Of a stretch of 64,000 nt of DNA, positions 1 through 9,718 are shown in pieces. Location: assembly GCA_011800805.1 (NCBI GenBank), contig MPNW01000053.1, forward strand, positions 1 through 64,000, in the 5' to 3' direction. The notes beneath the pieces are model-generated. The model saw only the letters and a list, made by a program, of their open reading frames with translations. It was not told where the DNA came from and made no database searches. Within the stretch, counting starts at the first letter, position 1; every line of letters starts with the position of its first letter. The stretch comes from Hirudo medicinalis. Lineage: Eukaryota > Annelida > Clitellata > Hirudinida > Hirudinidae. Position numbers and translations under genes: made by a program.

Positions 1-3000
1 CGCCGCCGACCACCGCGAGCACCGGCAGCCCCTCGGCCCGTGCGCGTCGCGCGGTCGTCACGGCGAACAGCACGATGCCCTCCGCGAGCGGCAGCCCGAA
101 GGCCGGACTCACCTCCTCCGCGACGTTGCCGTTGATTCCGCCGACGATCGCCATGTCGAGCTCGCCGCTGCACAGGAAGCGCTCGGCCGCCTCGAATGCG
201 GCCAGCGTCGACGCGTGGCCCGCATCGACCGTCATGTTCATCCCGTGCAGATCGTGGTAGTTCGCGACGCGTGCCGGAATCACGTTCGGCATCATCCCGG
301 GGAACGAGTTTTCGGTGGTCGGCGCGACGAGTCGTTGCGTCGTCTCGCGCAGGCCGTTCAACAGGCGTTCGGTCTGCGCGTGCTCGTCCGGCCGCGTCGC
401 GGCGAGCACCGCCGTCGAGATGTCGTCGAGATAGCAGCGGCTCGCATACAGCGCCGCGTTGCGCGTGGGGCCCATATGTCCCATCACGAGCCCGATCGTG
501 TCCGCATGCGCGCCCCAGAACGTGCCGAGGCGTTCGCGCAGATCGTGCGCGGCGTCGAGCGCCATCAACTGGCAGCGGTCGAGCGCGCGCAGCACGGCCG
601 GCGGCATCTTCACGCGCGCGAAACTCGGCAGCGGATAGCCGATTCCGAAGCTCGCATCGGGCGCACGGCCTTCGCCGCGAAGCCACGCCGCGACCTGCGC
701 GTCGCCGTCGAGGCCGGGAAACTTCGCCGCCCACCCGACGATCGCGAGCGGTTCACGCCTGAAGCGGCCGCTCGCCTCGCCGGCAGGCAGATCGGCGCGG
801 TACTCCGACACGATCAGGTGACCGTTCGTGCCGCCGAATCCGAACCCGGACACCGCCGCGACGCGCGCCGAATCGCGCCGCACCGGCCACGACACCGGCG
901 CCACAGGAATCCGCAGACTGGTGCCGCCGATGTCGAATTCCGACGGCGGCTCGCTGAAGCGGTGCTGCGGCGGAATCACCTGATGCCGCAAGCCGAGCAG
1001 CACCTGGATCACCGATACGACGCCCGCCGCCCAGCCCGTATGCCCGACCAGCGACTTGTTCGACGTCACGTGCACCGGACGATCGCGCCGGATCGCGTCG
1101 CGCAGGCTCTGGAATTCGGCGAGATCGCCGGCCGGCGTGCCGGTGGCGTGCGCGACAACCCAGTCGACGTCGGCCGGCACCGCCGCAGTGCGCGCGTACG
1201 CGCGGTCGATCGCGATGCGCTGGCCGGACGAGTTCGGCGCGTAGATCGCCTTGCCCTTGCCGTCCGACGACGAGCCGAACGATTTGAGCACGCCGAGAAT
1301 GCGGTCGCCGTCCGCGCGCGCCCGTGCGACGCGCTTCAGGATCACGCGCCCGCGCCGTCCGCGAACAGCACGCCGTCGCAGTCGCGATCGAGCGGCCGCA
1401 CCTCGCCGCTGCGCGACAGCCCGTGCAGCTTCGAAAACAGGATCGAGCCGCGCGGAGCGAGCGCGAATGCGCCGCCGCATGCGACCACGTCCTGCTTGCC
1501 GAGCAGCAGCGCCTTGATCCCGAGGTCGATCGAATACAGCGACGACGAGCACGCGGTGTCGACCATCATGTACTGCGCGTCGTCCGGCAGCACGCCCTTC
1601 ATCGCGTTCAGGCCGACACGGTGCGGGAAGAACGATGCGAGATCGCCCGCGCCGCGCGCATAGCGCGCACTCAGCACCGCATCGATCGCGGCCACGCGGC
1701 GCGCGCGCTCTGCCGCGTCGACGCCGGCGTCGATCAGCACCGCGTTCAGCCGCGCGCGTGCGGCGGCCAGCACCATCCCTTCCTCGAGATGCTGGCTGCC
1801 GTCCGCCGTGTAGCCGACGAGGAACGCGACGCGATCGGCATCGCGCAGCGTCACGCCCTCGAGCGACTGGCACAGCGCGTGGCGCAGCCACAGCGTCGTG
1901 AGTTCGCGCGGTGCGGTGCCGGCGTCGAGCTCGGCGCGCACCGTCGCGCACGGTTCGAACTGCTCGATGAAGACCGAGCGCGACTGATAGCTCTTGTCTT
2001 GCGCCGACGTATCGGGCGAATAGAACGAGCGGTAATCCCACCGGTCCGGCGGCACGTTGCCGAACAGCTCCGGGCCGTCCAGCAGCGCGCGCCAGAACGC
2101 GTCCGGATCGCTCGCGCCGGGCAATGCGACGCCCATGCGACCACGGCGATGTCGTCACTGTCCGGCGCGTCGTCGGCCGGCGCGGCCGTACTTTCCGCCG
2201 CGCCTCAGCCGGTTGCGCCACGGCGGCCGCCGCCGGTTCGGCACTCGCCCATTCGGCGCGAGGCGACAACCCCTCGCTGCACAGCGACAACCCGCCGTCC
2301 GCGACGACCACCTGCCCGGTAATCCAGCGCGCGGCATCCGACGCGAGAAACACGACGAGATCGGCGAGGTCTTCCGCGCGCGCGAGCCGCTTCAGCGGCG
2401 TCGCCGCGATGCTCGAACGCTTGGTGTTCTCCGGGTCCGGAAACTGCGCGGCGACGTCACCGTCGATCAGCGTCGACGATGCGCCGTTCACGCGAATGTC
2501 GCGGCCCGCGTATTCGACCGCGAGATAGCGCGTCAACGATTCGAGCGCCGCCTTCGCGGTGCCGACGACGAGATAGTTCGCGGGCACGAGCGTCGCGCCC
2601 ACCGACGATACGTTGACGATCGCGCCGCCGCCCGAGCGCGCCATCAACGCCGCGGCGCGGCGCGCGCACCAGAACGCGCCCTTCAGGTTGGTGTCGAGCG
2701 CGCGATCGAAATGCTCGGCGCCGATCTCGTCGACACCGAGCAGCGCGCCGGACGCCGCATTGTTGACGAGCACGTCGAGGCGCCCGTAGCGCCGTTCGAT
2801 CTCGTCGAACATCCGGTCGACCTGCGCCTGCTGCGCGACGGACGCGCGGATCACGTCGACGGTCGCGCCGAGCGCGCGCAGTTCGTCGGCCGTCTCCTTC
2901 GACGCGTCGAGCGAATGGAAGAAATTCAGGATCACGTGCGCGCCCTGCTCGGCGAACCGCCTGCAGATCGCCTTGCCCACGTTTTTCGCACCGCCCGTCA

Positions 3001-3037
3001 CGAGAACGAGCTTGCCGCGCATGCTGGTATTCGACAT
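1..3037 (-). CDS. Enoyl reductase - ketosynthase - chain-length-factor-like synthase, 3' end beyond window, three frameshifts
   Basis: Starts at ATG 3037. The first ~270 residues are a short-chain reductase with a TGGAKNVG nucleotide-binding turn, an NNAAS motif and a Tyr-x6-Lys active site (NYLVVGTAK), the FabL enoyl-ACP reductase pattern. An Ala/Pro-rich linker leads to a ketosynthase with Cys motif DTACSSSLY (near 1580), His motif HATGTPAGD (near 1150), second His motif KSLVGHTG and GFGGTNGH. A second ketosynthase-like domain follows, with VDAGHAST where the catalytic Cys should be, as in chain-length factors. It runs off the left edge. Single-base deletions near 2203, 2130 and 1346 shift the frame three times and return to the original frame, so an automatic caller would see one open frame with about 860 wrong bases in the middle. 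KS plus CLF resembles PUFA (PfaC-like) and heterocyst-glycolipid synthases. Function as an iterative acyl-chain builder is inferred. Confidence 0.85.
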   Translation of the reverse strand, partial: MSNTSMRGKLVLVTGGAKNVGKAICRRFAEQGAHVILNFFHSLDASKETADELRALGATVDVIRASVAQQAQVDRMFDEIERRYGRLDVLVNNAASGALLGVDEIGAEHFDRALDTNLKGAFWCARRAAALMARSGGGAIVNVSSVGATLVPANYLVVGTAKAALESLTRYLAVEYAGRDIRVNGASSTLIDGDVAAQFPDPENTKRSSIAATPLKRLARAEDLADLVVFLASDAARWITGQVVVADGGLSLCSEGLSPRAEWASAEPAAAAVAQPAEARRKVRPRRPTTRRTVTTSPWSHGRRIARRERSGRVLARAAGRPGAVRQRAAGPVGLPLVLFARYVGARQELSVALGLHRAVRTVRDGARRARRRHRTARTHDAVAAPRAVPVARGRDAARCRSRRVPRRLHGGRQPASRGRDGAGRRTRAAERGADRRRRRRGRARAPRGRDRCGAECALCARRGRSRIVLPAPCRPERDEGRAAGRRAVHDGRHRVLVVAVFDRPRDQGAAARQAGRGRMRRRIRARSARLDPVFEAARAVAQRRGAAARSRLRRRAVRGRRGRVILKRVARARADGDRILGVLKSFGSSSDGKGKAIYAPNSSGQRIAIDRAYARTAAVPADVDWVVAHATGTPAGDLAEFQSLRDAIRRDRPVHVTSNKSLVGHTGWAAGVVSVIQVLLGLRHQVIPPQHRFSEPPSEFDIGGTSLRIPVAPVSWPVRRDSARVAAVSGFGFGGTNGHLIVSEYRADLPAGEASGRFRREPLAIVGWAAKFPGLDGDAQVAAWLRGEGRAPDASFGIGYPLPSFARVKMPPAVLRALDRCQLMALDAAHDLRERLGTFWGAHADTIGLVMGHMGPTRNAALYASRCYLDDISTAVLAATRPDEHAQTERLLNGLRETTQRLVAPTTENSFPGMMPNVIPARVANYHDLHGMNMTVDAGHASTLAAFEAAERFLCSGELDMAIVGGINGNVAEEVSPAFGLPLAEGIVLFAVTTARRARAEGLPVLAVVGG

Positions 3038-3111
3038 GGATCGCCTGCCTTTCGATAACTTTTGATGACGGGCAGGGCCCCCCTGCCGACCAACGTTTCG
3101 ACCCGCCGCCG

Positions 3112-3426
3112 TCAGGCGGCCGCCTTTCCCTGGTTCTCGTAGACGAAATCGACGATCTGCCCCATCGCCTTGAAATCGCCGCTGCGGAAATTCGCGGGCA
3201 GCGGCGGCAATGCGTAGCGTGTCGTGATGCGCTGGATGATCTCGGTCTGCTTGACGGAGTCGATGCCGAGCTCGGCTTCCAGCTCGATCGATTCGGAGAA
3301 CACCTCGGCCGGATATTCCATCGCCTGCGCGTAGATATCGACGAGTTCCGAGAACAGCTGCTCGCGCGGCACGTGTGCGGGGCGCGCCGCCGATGCCCCG
3401 GGTGCCGCGACCGCCGTCATGGCCAC
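3112..3426 (-). CDS. Acyl carrier protein
   Basis: 104 residues from a GTG start (an ATG lies two codons later). After an Ala-rich leader the sequence is a classic carrier domain: LGIDSVKQTEI holds the serine that takes the 4'-phosphopantetheine arm, and its surroundings match carrier domains of PUFA-type synthases (LGIDSIKRVEI). It ends 75 bases before the reductase-ketosynthase gene and begins 8 bases after the stop of the acyltransferase frame. Because the preceding frame ends in an Ala/Pro-rich linker typical of a spacer before a carrier domain, and because this segment has other single-base deletions, acyltransferase and ACP may be one protein in the real genome. It needs a phosphopantetheinyl transferase, not seen in the window. 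Confidence 0.85.
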   Translation of the reverse strand: MAMTAVAAPGASAARPAHVPREQLFSELVDIYAQAMEYPAEVFSESIELEAELGIDSVKQTEIIQRITTRYALPPLPANFRSGDFKAMGQIVDFVYENQGKAAA

Positions 3427-3433
3427 GCCCGGA

Positions 3434-4729
3434 TCATGCGCGCCGACGCGCCGGAACCGCCGTCAGCGCGGGCCCGCCCACGGCCGCGAGGCGCGGCGCA
3501 GACGCGGCGATCGGGCCCGGCTGCGGCGCGATCGGCGTGGGTGCCGGTGCGGCGCCGGCCGGTGCCGCGTTTGCCACGTCGAACGCGTGACGCAGTTCGC
3601 CCTTGAGCCAGTCGACGATGTGCGGTCCACGCGCATGCCAGAACGCGTCGAAACCGGAGCCTGCATTGCCGATGCGAATATCGTCTTTCATGATGCTGTC
3701 CTCCTGGAAATAACGGGTGATCGTCGTGACGACGCTCGATTCCTCTGCCTCGTTCGACGGGCCGCCGAACGTCCTGACCGCGCCGGGCCCCGCGATGCGC
3801 ACGACGATGCGCGCCAGCGCATTGAGCGCGCCGCATTCGACATATCGCGCGATGCCGTCCGCGCGCGCGGCGCGAATCGCGTCCGCAAACCGCACCGGCA
3901 GCACGAAATGCGATGCGAGCCGCGCCCCCGGATCGTCGATGCTGCTGTAGCGGCGGCCGAGAATCGGCGAATACACCGGAATCGCAAGCGGGACGGGACG
4001 GTATGCGGCAAGCCGCGCGGCGAACTGCATGCGCGCGCCAGCCAGATCGGGGTGATGAAAGCCGTACGGAGACCTGAGCGTCTGCGCAGCGACGCCGTGC
4101 GCCGCGCACGCTGCGACAAAACGTTCCAGCGCGTCGCGCGGGCCGGACACGACGGTCTGCGATGCGTGGTTCTCGACCGCGACGCAGACGTTGCGCACCG
4201 CGTGCGTGATCGCGCTCGAGTCGATCAGCGCGCGCGTCGCGTCCGCGTCCGCGGCGATCGCGGCCATCATGCCGTCGGCCGGCGCGGCTGCCTGCAGCGA
4301 GGCGATCCGGTCGCACACGATCCGCGCGCCCTGCTCGATCGAATACATGCCGCCGCACACCAGCGCCGCGATCTCGCCGAAGCTGTGTCCGATCAGCACG
4401 TCGGGCCTGACGCCGCACGCATGCAGCACGCCAAACATCGCGACCGACGTGCCGAAGATGCCGAGCTGCAACAGGTCGGGCGCTTCGCGCAACCACGTGT
4501 CGAGGCCCGCATCGTCGCGCCACAGCGCGCCCGTCAGCGGACGGCCGAGCCGTTCGCGCGCGACCGCGTCGATCGTGTCGAGCACCTGACGCACGCTGCG
4601 GTGTTCGCGGCCCAGTTGTCGCAGCGCGCCCGCATAGAACGCCCCCTGTCCCGGGAACAGGAACGCGCAGCCGCGCGCCTCCGCAACAGCCGCGTTCAGC
4701 CCGGCGTCGTTCAACCCGCGTCGTTCCAT
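3434..4729 (-). CDS. Malonyl-CoA:ACP transacylase with C-terminal linker
   Basis: Acyltransferase that loads malonyl units onto the carrier protein. The chosen start is ATG 4729 (MERRGLND), preceded by GGGAGG and overlapping the end of the TolC-type gene by 19 bases, which suggests translational coupling; the open frame continues upstream but that part is the shadow of the channel gene. Visible motifs are FLFPGQGAFY near the N-terminus, the nucleophile elbow GHSFGE and the catalytic-His region GFHHP. After about residue 345 comes MKDDIRIG, whose ATG (near 3691) has a perfect AGGAGG 8 bases upstream, so a second gene could start there in the same frame. The segment FDAFWHARG...WLKGEL followed by an Ala/Pro linker looks like the N-terminal part of an ACP protein. 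Gene boundaries here are therefore uncertain; the transacylase assignment is not. Confidence 0.82.
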   Translation of the reverse strand: MERRGLNDAGLNAAVAEARGCAFLFPGQGAFYAGALRQLGREHRSVRQVLDTIDAVARERLGRPLTGALWRDDAGLDTWLREAPDLLQLGIFGTSVAMFGVLHACGVRPDVLIGHSFGEIAALVCGGMYSIEQGARIVCDRIASLQAAAPADGMMAAIAADADATRALIDSSAITHAVRNVCVAVENHASQTVVSGPRDALERFVAACAAHGVAAQTLRSPYGFHHPDLAGARMQFAARLAAYRPVPLAIPVYSPILGRRYSSIDDPGARLASHFVLPVRFADAIRAARADGIARYVECGALNALARIVVRIAGPGAVRTFGGPSNEAEESSVVTTITRYFQEDSIMKDDIRIGNAGSGFDAFWHARGPHIVDWLKGELRHAFDVANAAPAGAAPAPTPIAPQPGPIAASAPRLAAVGGPALTAVPARRRA

Positions 4730-6144
4730 AATCCCAACCTCCCAAGGCTCTCGGCCAGCTTCAGTCTCGCGGTCCGCCATTTCGACACCGCGAGCACGCG
4801 CTGCCGGCGCGCATCGGCGAGCGCCGACTGCGCGTTCAGCAGATCCGTAAACGTGCCGACCCCGGCCTTGTAGCGCCCGCGCGCGATGTCGAGCGAATGC
4901 AGCGCGGTGTCGAGCAGATGCTGCGAGTTGTCGAGGTTCGCCGTGTCGGTCTGCAGGCTCTGGTAACTCTTCCACACGTCGAGCGACACCTGTAGTTCGG
5001 TATTGCGCACGTCGGCTTCCTGCGCGTCCGCCTGCGCCTTTGCCTCCGCGATCCGATACCCGGACGCGAACCCCTCGAACAACGGTATCGAGATCTGGAT
5101 GCCGATCGAATTGCCGCGACTGCTCTGCAACTGGAACAGCGAAGGCTGCTGCTGGTATGACGGGTTGTTGCGCGAGAGGCTGCCCGTCAGCGAAATCGTC
5201 GGCAGCGACTGCGCGCGCACCGTGCGGATCTGGTCGCGCGCCGCGTCGAGCTTCGCGCGCGCGGCGACCAGCTTCGGGTGATCGCGCTTCGCTTCAGCGA
5301 TCAGGGTCGCGACGCCGCGCGTGAAGTCGTCGCGATCGGGCGACGGGTCCGCGTCGGCGATGCGCAGCGGCGTGTCGGCGTCGACGCCGAGCGTCGTCGC
5401 GAGCGTGCCGATCGCGTTCTGCAGGTCGCCCTCCGCGCTCACGCGGTCGAGCAGCGCCTTGCGATAGGTCGTCTGCGCCTGCAACGCGTCGCCGAGCGTG
5501 CCCGCGCCGCCGTCGTGTCGCGCGCTTGCTTCGGCGAGGCTCTCCTGGGCCGCGTGTTCGACCGCCTGCGCGGCCTCGAGCGCCGCCTGCGCGTCGCGCA
5601 GCGCGTAGAACGCCTGCGCCGCGTTGTAGAAGACGTTCTGCAGTGCGTCGTCGTGCGTCGCGTTGGCCGCGCGCAGCAACGCGCGCGCACGGTCGAGGTT
5701 CGCGCCGCGCTTGCCGAAGTCGAACAGCACCCAGCTCAGGTTGAGCATGCCGTAGCGGCTGGTACTGCGCTGCCCGTTCGAAAAATCCCCGGTGTAGGTC
5801 GTGTTCACGTTGTCGCGCTCGATGCCGGCCGTCGCATTCAGCGTCGGCAGGTACGCGGCCTTCGACACGCCGACCTCGGCCGTCGCCGCGCGCGCGTCCG
5901 CCCACGTGCGGCTCAGTTGCGGATGCGTACAGATCGCCTGCAGGATCGCGTCCTCCAGAGCCAGCGGCCGGTCGTCGATGCGCCGTGCGCCGCACGCGGT
6001 GGCCGACACCATCGACCCGGCCTGCGTCGCCGCGACGTCGTCGCGCGTGCGATAGACGTCGAGCATCAACTGCGCGCACGCGGGCGGCGACGCCGCCGCG
6101 AGCGCGACGGCAGCCAGCACGATGACGAATGGTCGTTTCATCAT
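4711..6144 (-). CDS. TolC-family outer-membrane channel protein
   Basis: 477 residues with a signal peptide (MMKRPFVIV...ACA, cleavage near residue 24) followed by the two repeated helical-hairpin regions of TolC/OEP proteins, rich in Ala, Gln and Asp with heptad spacing (for example ALEAAQAVEHAAQESL and RQRVLAVSKWRTARLKLAESLG). The conserved central strand region LSWVLFDFGKR and its repeat counterpart IQISIPLFEGF are both present. It forms the outer-membrane duct of a type I export system. Its ATG abuts the stop codon of the ABC transporter with no gap, and its 3' end overlaps the acyltransferase start, so it physically links the export and acyl-synthase halves of the operon. Confidence 0.93.
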   Translation of the reverse strand: MMKRPFVIVLAAVALAAASPPACAQLMLDVYRTRDDVAATQAGSMVSATACGARRIDDRPLALEDAILQAICTHPQLSRTWADARAATAEVGVSKAAYLPTLNATAGIERDNVNTTYTGDFSNGQRSTSRYGMLNLSWVLFDFGKRGANLDRARALLRAANATHDDALQNVFYNAAQAFYALRDAQAALEAAQAVEHAAQESLAEASARHDGGAGTLGDALQAQTTYRKALLDRVSAEGDLQNAIGTLATTLGVDADTPLRIADADPSPDRDDFTRGVATLIAEAKRDHPKLVAARAKLDAARDQIRTVRAQSLPTISLTGSLSRNNPSYQQQPSLFQLQSSRGNSIGIQISIPLFEGFASGYRIAEAKAQADAQEADVRNTELQVSLDVWKSYQSLQTDTANLDNSQHLLDTALHSLDIARGRYKAGVGTFTDLLNAQSALADARRQRVLAVSKWRTARLKLAESLGRLGLWNDAG

Positions 6145-8364
6145 TTACCGTCCTGCGACCGGCTGTACCGGGCCGGCATCGTGCGTCGCCTGTTGCGTCG
6201 CAGCCGGCACGCCGGCGGCCGACTTCGCCGCCGCCGCACGCATGGCTGCGGTCGACTGGTCGAGCACGACCTTCCCTCCCTGCAGCATGATCACGCGCTG
6301 CGCGGACGCGATCGTCTCCGGCCGGTGCGCGACGATGAGCCGTGTCATCGCGAGCTGCGTGACGGCCGCGTTGACCTGCATCTCGCGCTGAATGTCGAGA
6401 TGGCTGGTCGCTTCGTCGAGCACCAGGATGCGCGGCCGCTTGTACAGCGCACGCGCCAGCAGCACGCGCTGCTTCTGGCCGCCCGACAGCACCGTGCCCA
6501 TGTCTCCGACGAGCGTGTTGTAGCCCATCGGCATCGCCGCGATGTCGTCGTGCACGGCTGCGACGCGCGCGCATTCGGCCACCCAGCGCGGGTCCGCTTC
6601 GGGGTCGAAGAAGCTGATGTTGTCGGCGATCGAACCCGCGAACAGCACGTCGTCCTGCAGCACCGTGCCGACCAGCCGGCGCAACCGCTCGATGCCGAGC
6701 CGCGCCACGTCGAGCCCGCCGATGCGCACGGCGCCGCTCGTCGGCTCGTGAATCCCGAGCAGCACGCTGATCAGCGTCGTCTTGCCGCAACCCGACTGTC
6801 CGACGATCGCGACCGATTCGCCCGCCGCGATCATCGCGCTGACGCCGTCCAGCACCAGCGGCTCGCCGTCCGCATAGCGGAACGACAGCGCGTCGATCTC
6901 GATGCCGGCATCGAGCGCGTCCGCCTCGCCCGGCACGTTGCGCAGGCTCGCGTCGGGTTCCGCTTCGGCGAACACGATGTCGGCCAGCCGCTCGCCCTGC
7001 AACTGCAGCATCTTGACCTCGAAATACTTGTCGATCAGGCTGCCGACCCGGCTGTCGAACTGACTCTTGTACGCGTTGAACGCCATCAGCACGCCGACCG
7101 TGAACTGGCCGTCCATCACCATCCGCGCGCCGAGCCAGATGACCAGCACGTTCTCGATGCCGAACAACAGCCCGTTGAGCTGCTGATAGAAGATCTGCAG
7201 CTTCTGCACGTGCAGGCTCGCGTTGACCTGCTCGACCAGCAGCGTAATCCAGCTCGCGCGACGCTCCATCTGGCGGTTGAACAGCTTGATCGTCTTCACG
7301 CCGCGCACCGTCTCGAGGAAATGGCTCTGCTGCTTGGCCGCGTGCACGATCTGGTCCTCCGTCGCGCGCCGCAGCGGGGCGTACCACAGCCACCGTACGA
7401 GCGCGTACAGCGCCATCGCCGCCAGCGCGACGAGGCCGAGCACACGGCTGTAGACGAACATCATCGCGAGTGTGACGAGCGTCATCAGCCCGTCGATCAC
7501 CGCGCCGAGAAACGACGTGGTCAGCGTCTGCTGGATCGTGTCGATCGAGCCGAAGCGCGACACGACGTCGCCGAGATGGCGCCGTTCGTAATAGCGCACC
7601 GGCAGGCTCAGCAGATGCGTGAACACGTTCGCGCGCCATTGAATGTTGAGCGTGACGCCGACGTACATCAGCGCCCACGCGCGAATCGCGCCGGTCGCCT
7701 GCTGCATCAGCAGCAACAGGCCGAAGCCGAGTGCGAGCACCGTCAGCAGATCGCGATCGGCGCTGACGATCACCTCGTCGATCACCCACTGCAGGAAAAA
7801 CGGCTGCACGAGCATGAAGATTTCGAGCGCAATCGCCAGCAGCAGGATCTGTGCGAGCGATCGCGACAGCCCCGACACCGGGCCCAGCAGTTCGCGCAAC
7901 TTGACCGCCGGCCGCGCCGCGCGCGGCGCGAAACCGGAGGTCGGCCACAATTCAAGCGCGACGCCGGTGAACGCGCGCGAGACGTCGGCGAGCGAGATCT
8001 TGCGGATGCCGTGCGACGGATCGTGAATCGTCGCGGTCTTGCCGTTCACTTCCTTCAGCACGACGAAGTGATTGAAGTTCCAGTGGAGCAGGCACGGCAG
8101 GCGCAACTGGCCGAGCTGATCCATGTCGAGCTTCACCGCGCGCGTACCGAGCAACAGCCGCTGCGCGACCTCGATCACGCGTCCGAGCCCAGCCCCCTTC
8201 AGCGATACGGGAAATTGCCCGCGCAGCGTCGCGAGATCCACGTGGTGGCCGTGATAGCCGGCCACCATCGCGAGACAGGCGAGGCCGCATTCGGCAGCTT
8301 CGGTCTGCAGGACCATCGGCAGCTTGCGGCCGAGGCCAAACGAAAGTCGATCGAGTAATGCCAT
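6145..8364 (-). CDS. Peptidase-containing ABC transporter (PCAT, C39 bacteriocin exporter)
   Basis: 739-residue inner-membrane exporter that cuts a double-glycine leader and pumps out the mature peptide. Residues 1-140 are a C39 peptidase: Cys26 in AECGLAC, His99 in NFNHFVVL and Asp115 in IHDPS form the expected triad. Six membrane segments follow (about 160-450), then an ATPase domain with Walker A GQSGCGKTT, signature LSGGQKQRV, Walker B ILVLDEATSHLD and H-loop IVAHRPET. Length and domain order are those of colicin V/CvaB-type exporters. It starts 11 bases after the fusion-protein gene and ends directly at the channel gene. The catalytic residues look intact, so the system should process a GG-leader substrate, and one is encoded at 9812-10054. 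Confidence 0.96.
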   Translation of the reverse strand: MALLDRLSFGLGRKLPMVLQTEAAECGLACLAMVAGYHGHHVDLATLRGQFPVSLKGAGLGRVIEVAQRLLLGTRAVKLDMDQLGQLRLPCLLHWNFNHFVVLKEVNGKTATIHDPSHGIRKISLADVSRAFTGVALELWPTSGFAPRAARPAVKLRELLGPVSGLSRSLAQILLLAIALEIFMLVQPFFLQWVIDEVIVSADRDLLTVLALGFGLLLLMQQATGAIRAWALMYVGVTLNIQWRANVFTHLLSLPVRYYERRHLGDVVSRFGSIDTIQQTLTTSFLGAVIDGLMTLVTLAMMFVYSRVLGLVALAAMALYALVRWLWYAPLRRATEDQIVHAAKQQSHFLETVRGVKTIKLFNRQMERRASWITLLVEQVNASLHVQKLQIFYQQLNGLLFGIENVLVIWLGARMVMDGQFTVGVLMAFNAYKSQFDSRVGSLIDKYFEVKMLQLQGERLADIVFAEAEPDASLRNVPGEADALDAGIEIDALSFRYADGEPLVLDGVSAMIAAGESVAIVGQSGCGKTTLISVLLGIHEPTSGAVRIGGLDVARLGIERLRRLVGTVLQDDVLFAGSIADNISFFDPEADPRWVAECARVAAVHDDIAAMPMGYNTLVGDMGTVLSGGQKQRVLLARALYKRPRILVLDEATSHLDIQREMQVNAAVTQLAMTRLIVAHRPETIASAQRVIMLQGGKVVLDQSTAAMRAAAAKSAAGVPAATQQATHDAGPVQPVAGR

Positions 8365-8375
8365 GCGCGTGCTCG

Positions 8376-9656
8376 TCAGAGTTTGCCGGTCAGGCTATAC
8401 AGCGGCTCGAGCACCCACTCGTACAGGCGCCTGCGTTCCTGCAGGATGTCCGCCTGCAGCGTCATGCCGGCCTGCAACGGTTGTTTCGCGCCGTACGCGG
8501 TCACGTGCTGCGCGTCGAGCGCGACGATCACGCGGTAGAAGGTCGCGTCGCGCTGCTCGCCGGGCGTAGCCGCCGGGCCGCCGTCGTTCGCGAGTTCGGT
8601 TGCCGACAGCGCCGTACGCGCGATCGACACGACCGTGGCCGGGTACTGGCCGAACTTCTGGTAAGGGAATGCCTGGTAGCGAACCCGCACCGGCTCGCCG
8701 ACCCGCACGAAGCCGATCGCCGCGCTCGGCACGAACAGGTGCGCCTGCCAGTGCGCGCCGCCCGGCACGACGCTCGCGAGCGGGCGGGACGTATCGACCG
8801 ACTGGCCGACGTCGGCGATCGCGGCCGTCACGATGCCCGCCTCGGGCGCGGTGACGACGATCCGGCGCTTCGCCTCGCTTTCGATCAGGTTCTGGTCGAC
8901 GTCGATCACGTTGCGGCCGATCTGCGCGAGCTGGTTCTGCTGCTTGAAGCCGAGCCCCGCCAGTTCGTTGCTCGCCTCGGTGAGCGACTGCAGCGTCGAT
9001 GCCCGGTCGCGCAGCAACCCGTTCAGCTTCGACTGCTGGTCGAGCAGGTCGGCCTCGCGCTGCTGCGCCTGGTCCTTCGAGATGTAATCCTGCGCGAGCA
9101 AGCCGCGATAGCGCGTGGCGCCATCGGCCGCGATCGACGTGCGCAGCCGCTGGGCCGCGAGCTGGTCGTCGATTTGCGCGAGTGCGCCTTTCAGGTTCGC
9201 GATCTTCGCGCGCAGCGTGTCGCGCTCGTCCTGTTGCAAACTGCGCGTCTTGTCCATTTCCGACAGCAGAGACGCCTTGCGCTGCTGCGCCTGCGCGATC
9301 AACGCGGCCTGCGTCGCGCCCTGCGCCGCACTTTGCAGGTCGGTCGACACCGCATACAGCGTCTGTCCGCGCGTCACGTGCTGCCCTTCCTTCACGTCGC
9401 GCTCGACGACGATACCCGGCTGCAATGCATAAACCTTGACCAGCCCCGAATCCGGCATCACCACCCCGGCGACCGTCGTGCGCCGCGTATACGTGCCGAA
9501 CGTGAAGAACAGCACCACGCAGGTCGCCATGACCATCGCCGCGACCGTCAGCAGCGTCGTCGACAGCGGGCGCACCAGCACGATGTCGCCCAGCACGCGC
9601 CTGCGTTGGGCCTGTGCCGCTTCAGAACGAAAGAGACCGAACTCCATCTTCGCCAA
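8376..9656 (-). CDS. HlyD-family membrane fusion protein of the peptide exporter
   Basis: 426 residues. A short cytoplasmic N-terminus is followed by one membrane helix (about 30-52, LLTVAAMVMATCVVLFF), then a lipoyl-like beta segment (GIVVERDVKEGQHVTRGQTLY), a long Gln/Ala-rich coiled coil (about 110-250) and a returning beta-barrel portion (VTAPEAGIVTAA, then VRVRYQAFPYQKFGQ). This is the periplasmic adaptor that bridges an ABC exporter and TolC, in the form typical of colicin V/bacteriocin secretion (CvaA-like). It lies between the precursor peptide and the transporter and is transcribed in the same direction. Confidence 0.94.
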   Translation of the reverse strand: MAKMEFGLFRSEAAQAQRRRVLGDIVLVRPLSTTLLTVAAMVMATCVVLFFTFGTYTRRTTVAGVVMPDSGLVKVYALQPGIVVERDVKEGQHVTRGQTLYAVSTDLQSAAQGATQAALIAQAQQRKASLLSEMDKTRSLQQDERDTLRAKIANLKGALAQIDDQLAAQRLRTSIAADGATRYRGLLAQDYISKDQAQQREADLLDQQSKLNGLLRDRASTLQSLTEASNELAGLGFKQQNQLAQIGRNVIDVDQNLIESEAKRRIVVTAPEAGIVTAAIADVGQSVDTSRPLASVVPGGAHWQAHLFVPSAAIGFVRVGEPVRVRYQAFPYQKFGQYPATVVSIARTALSATELANDGGPAATPGEQRDATFYRVIVALDAQHVTAYGAKQPLQAGMTLQADILQERRRLYEWVLEPLYSLTGKL

Positions 9657-9718
9657 CGTATCGCCAAATATCGGAATCAGCGCTCATCCCGCTTCCACGC
9701 GCGGGAACGGGCACAAGC

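Noticed and set aside
3434..4975. Longer acyltransferase starting at 4975
   Set aside because: The extra N-terminal 82 residues overlap the conserved end of the TolC-type gene and look like shadow; ATG 4729 has a good ribosome site.
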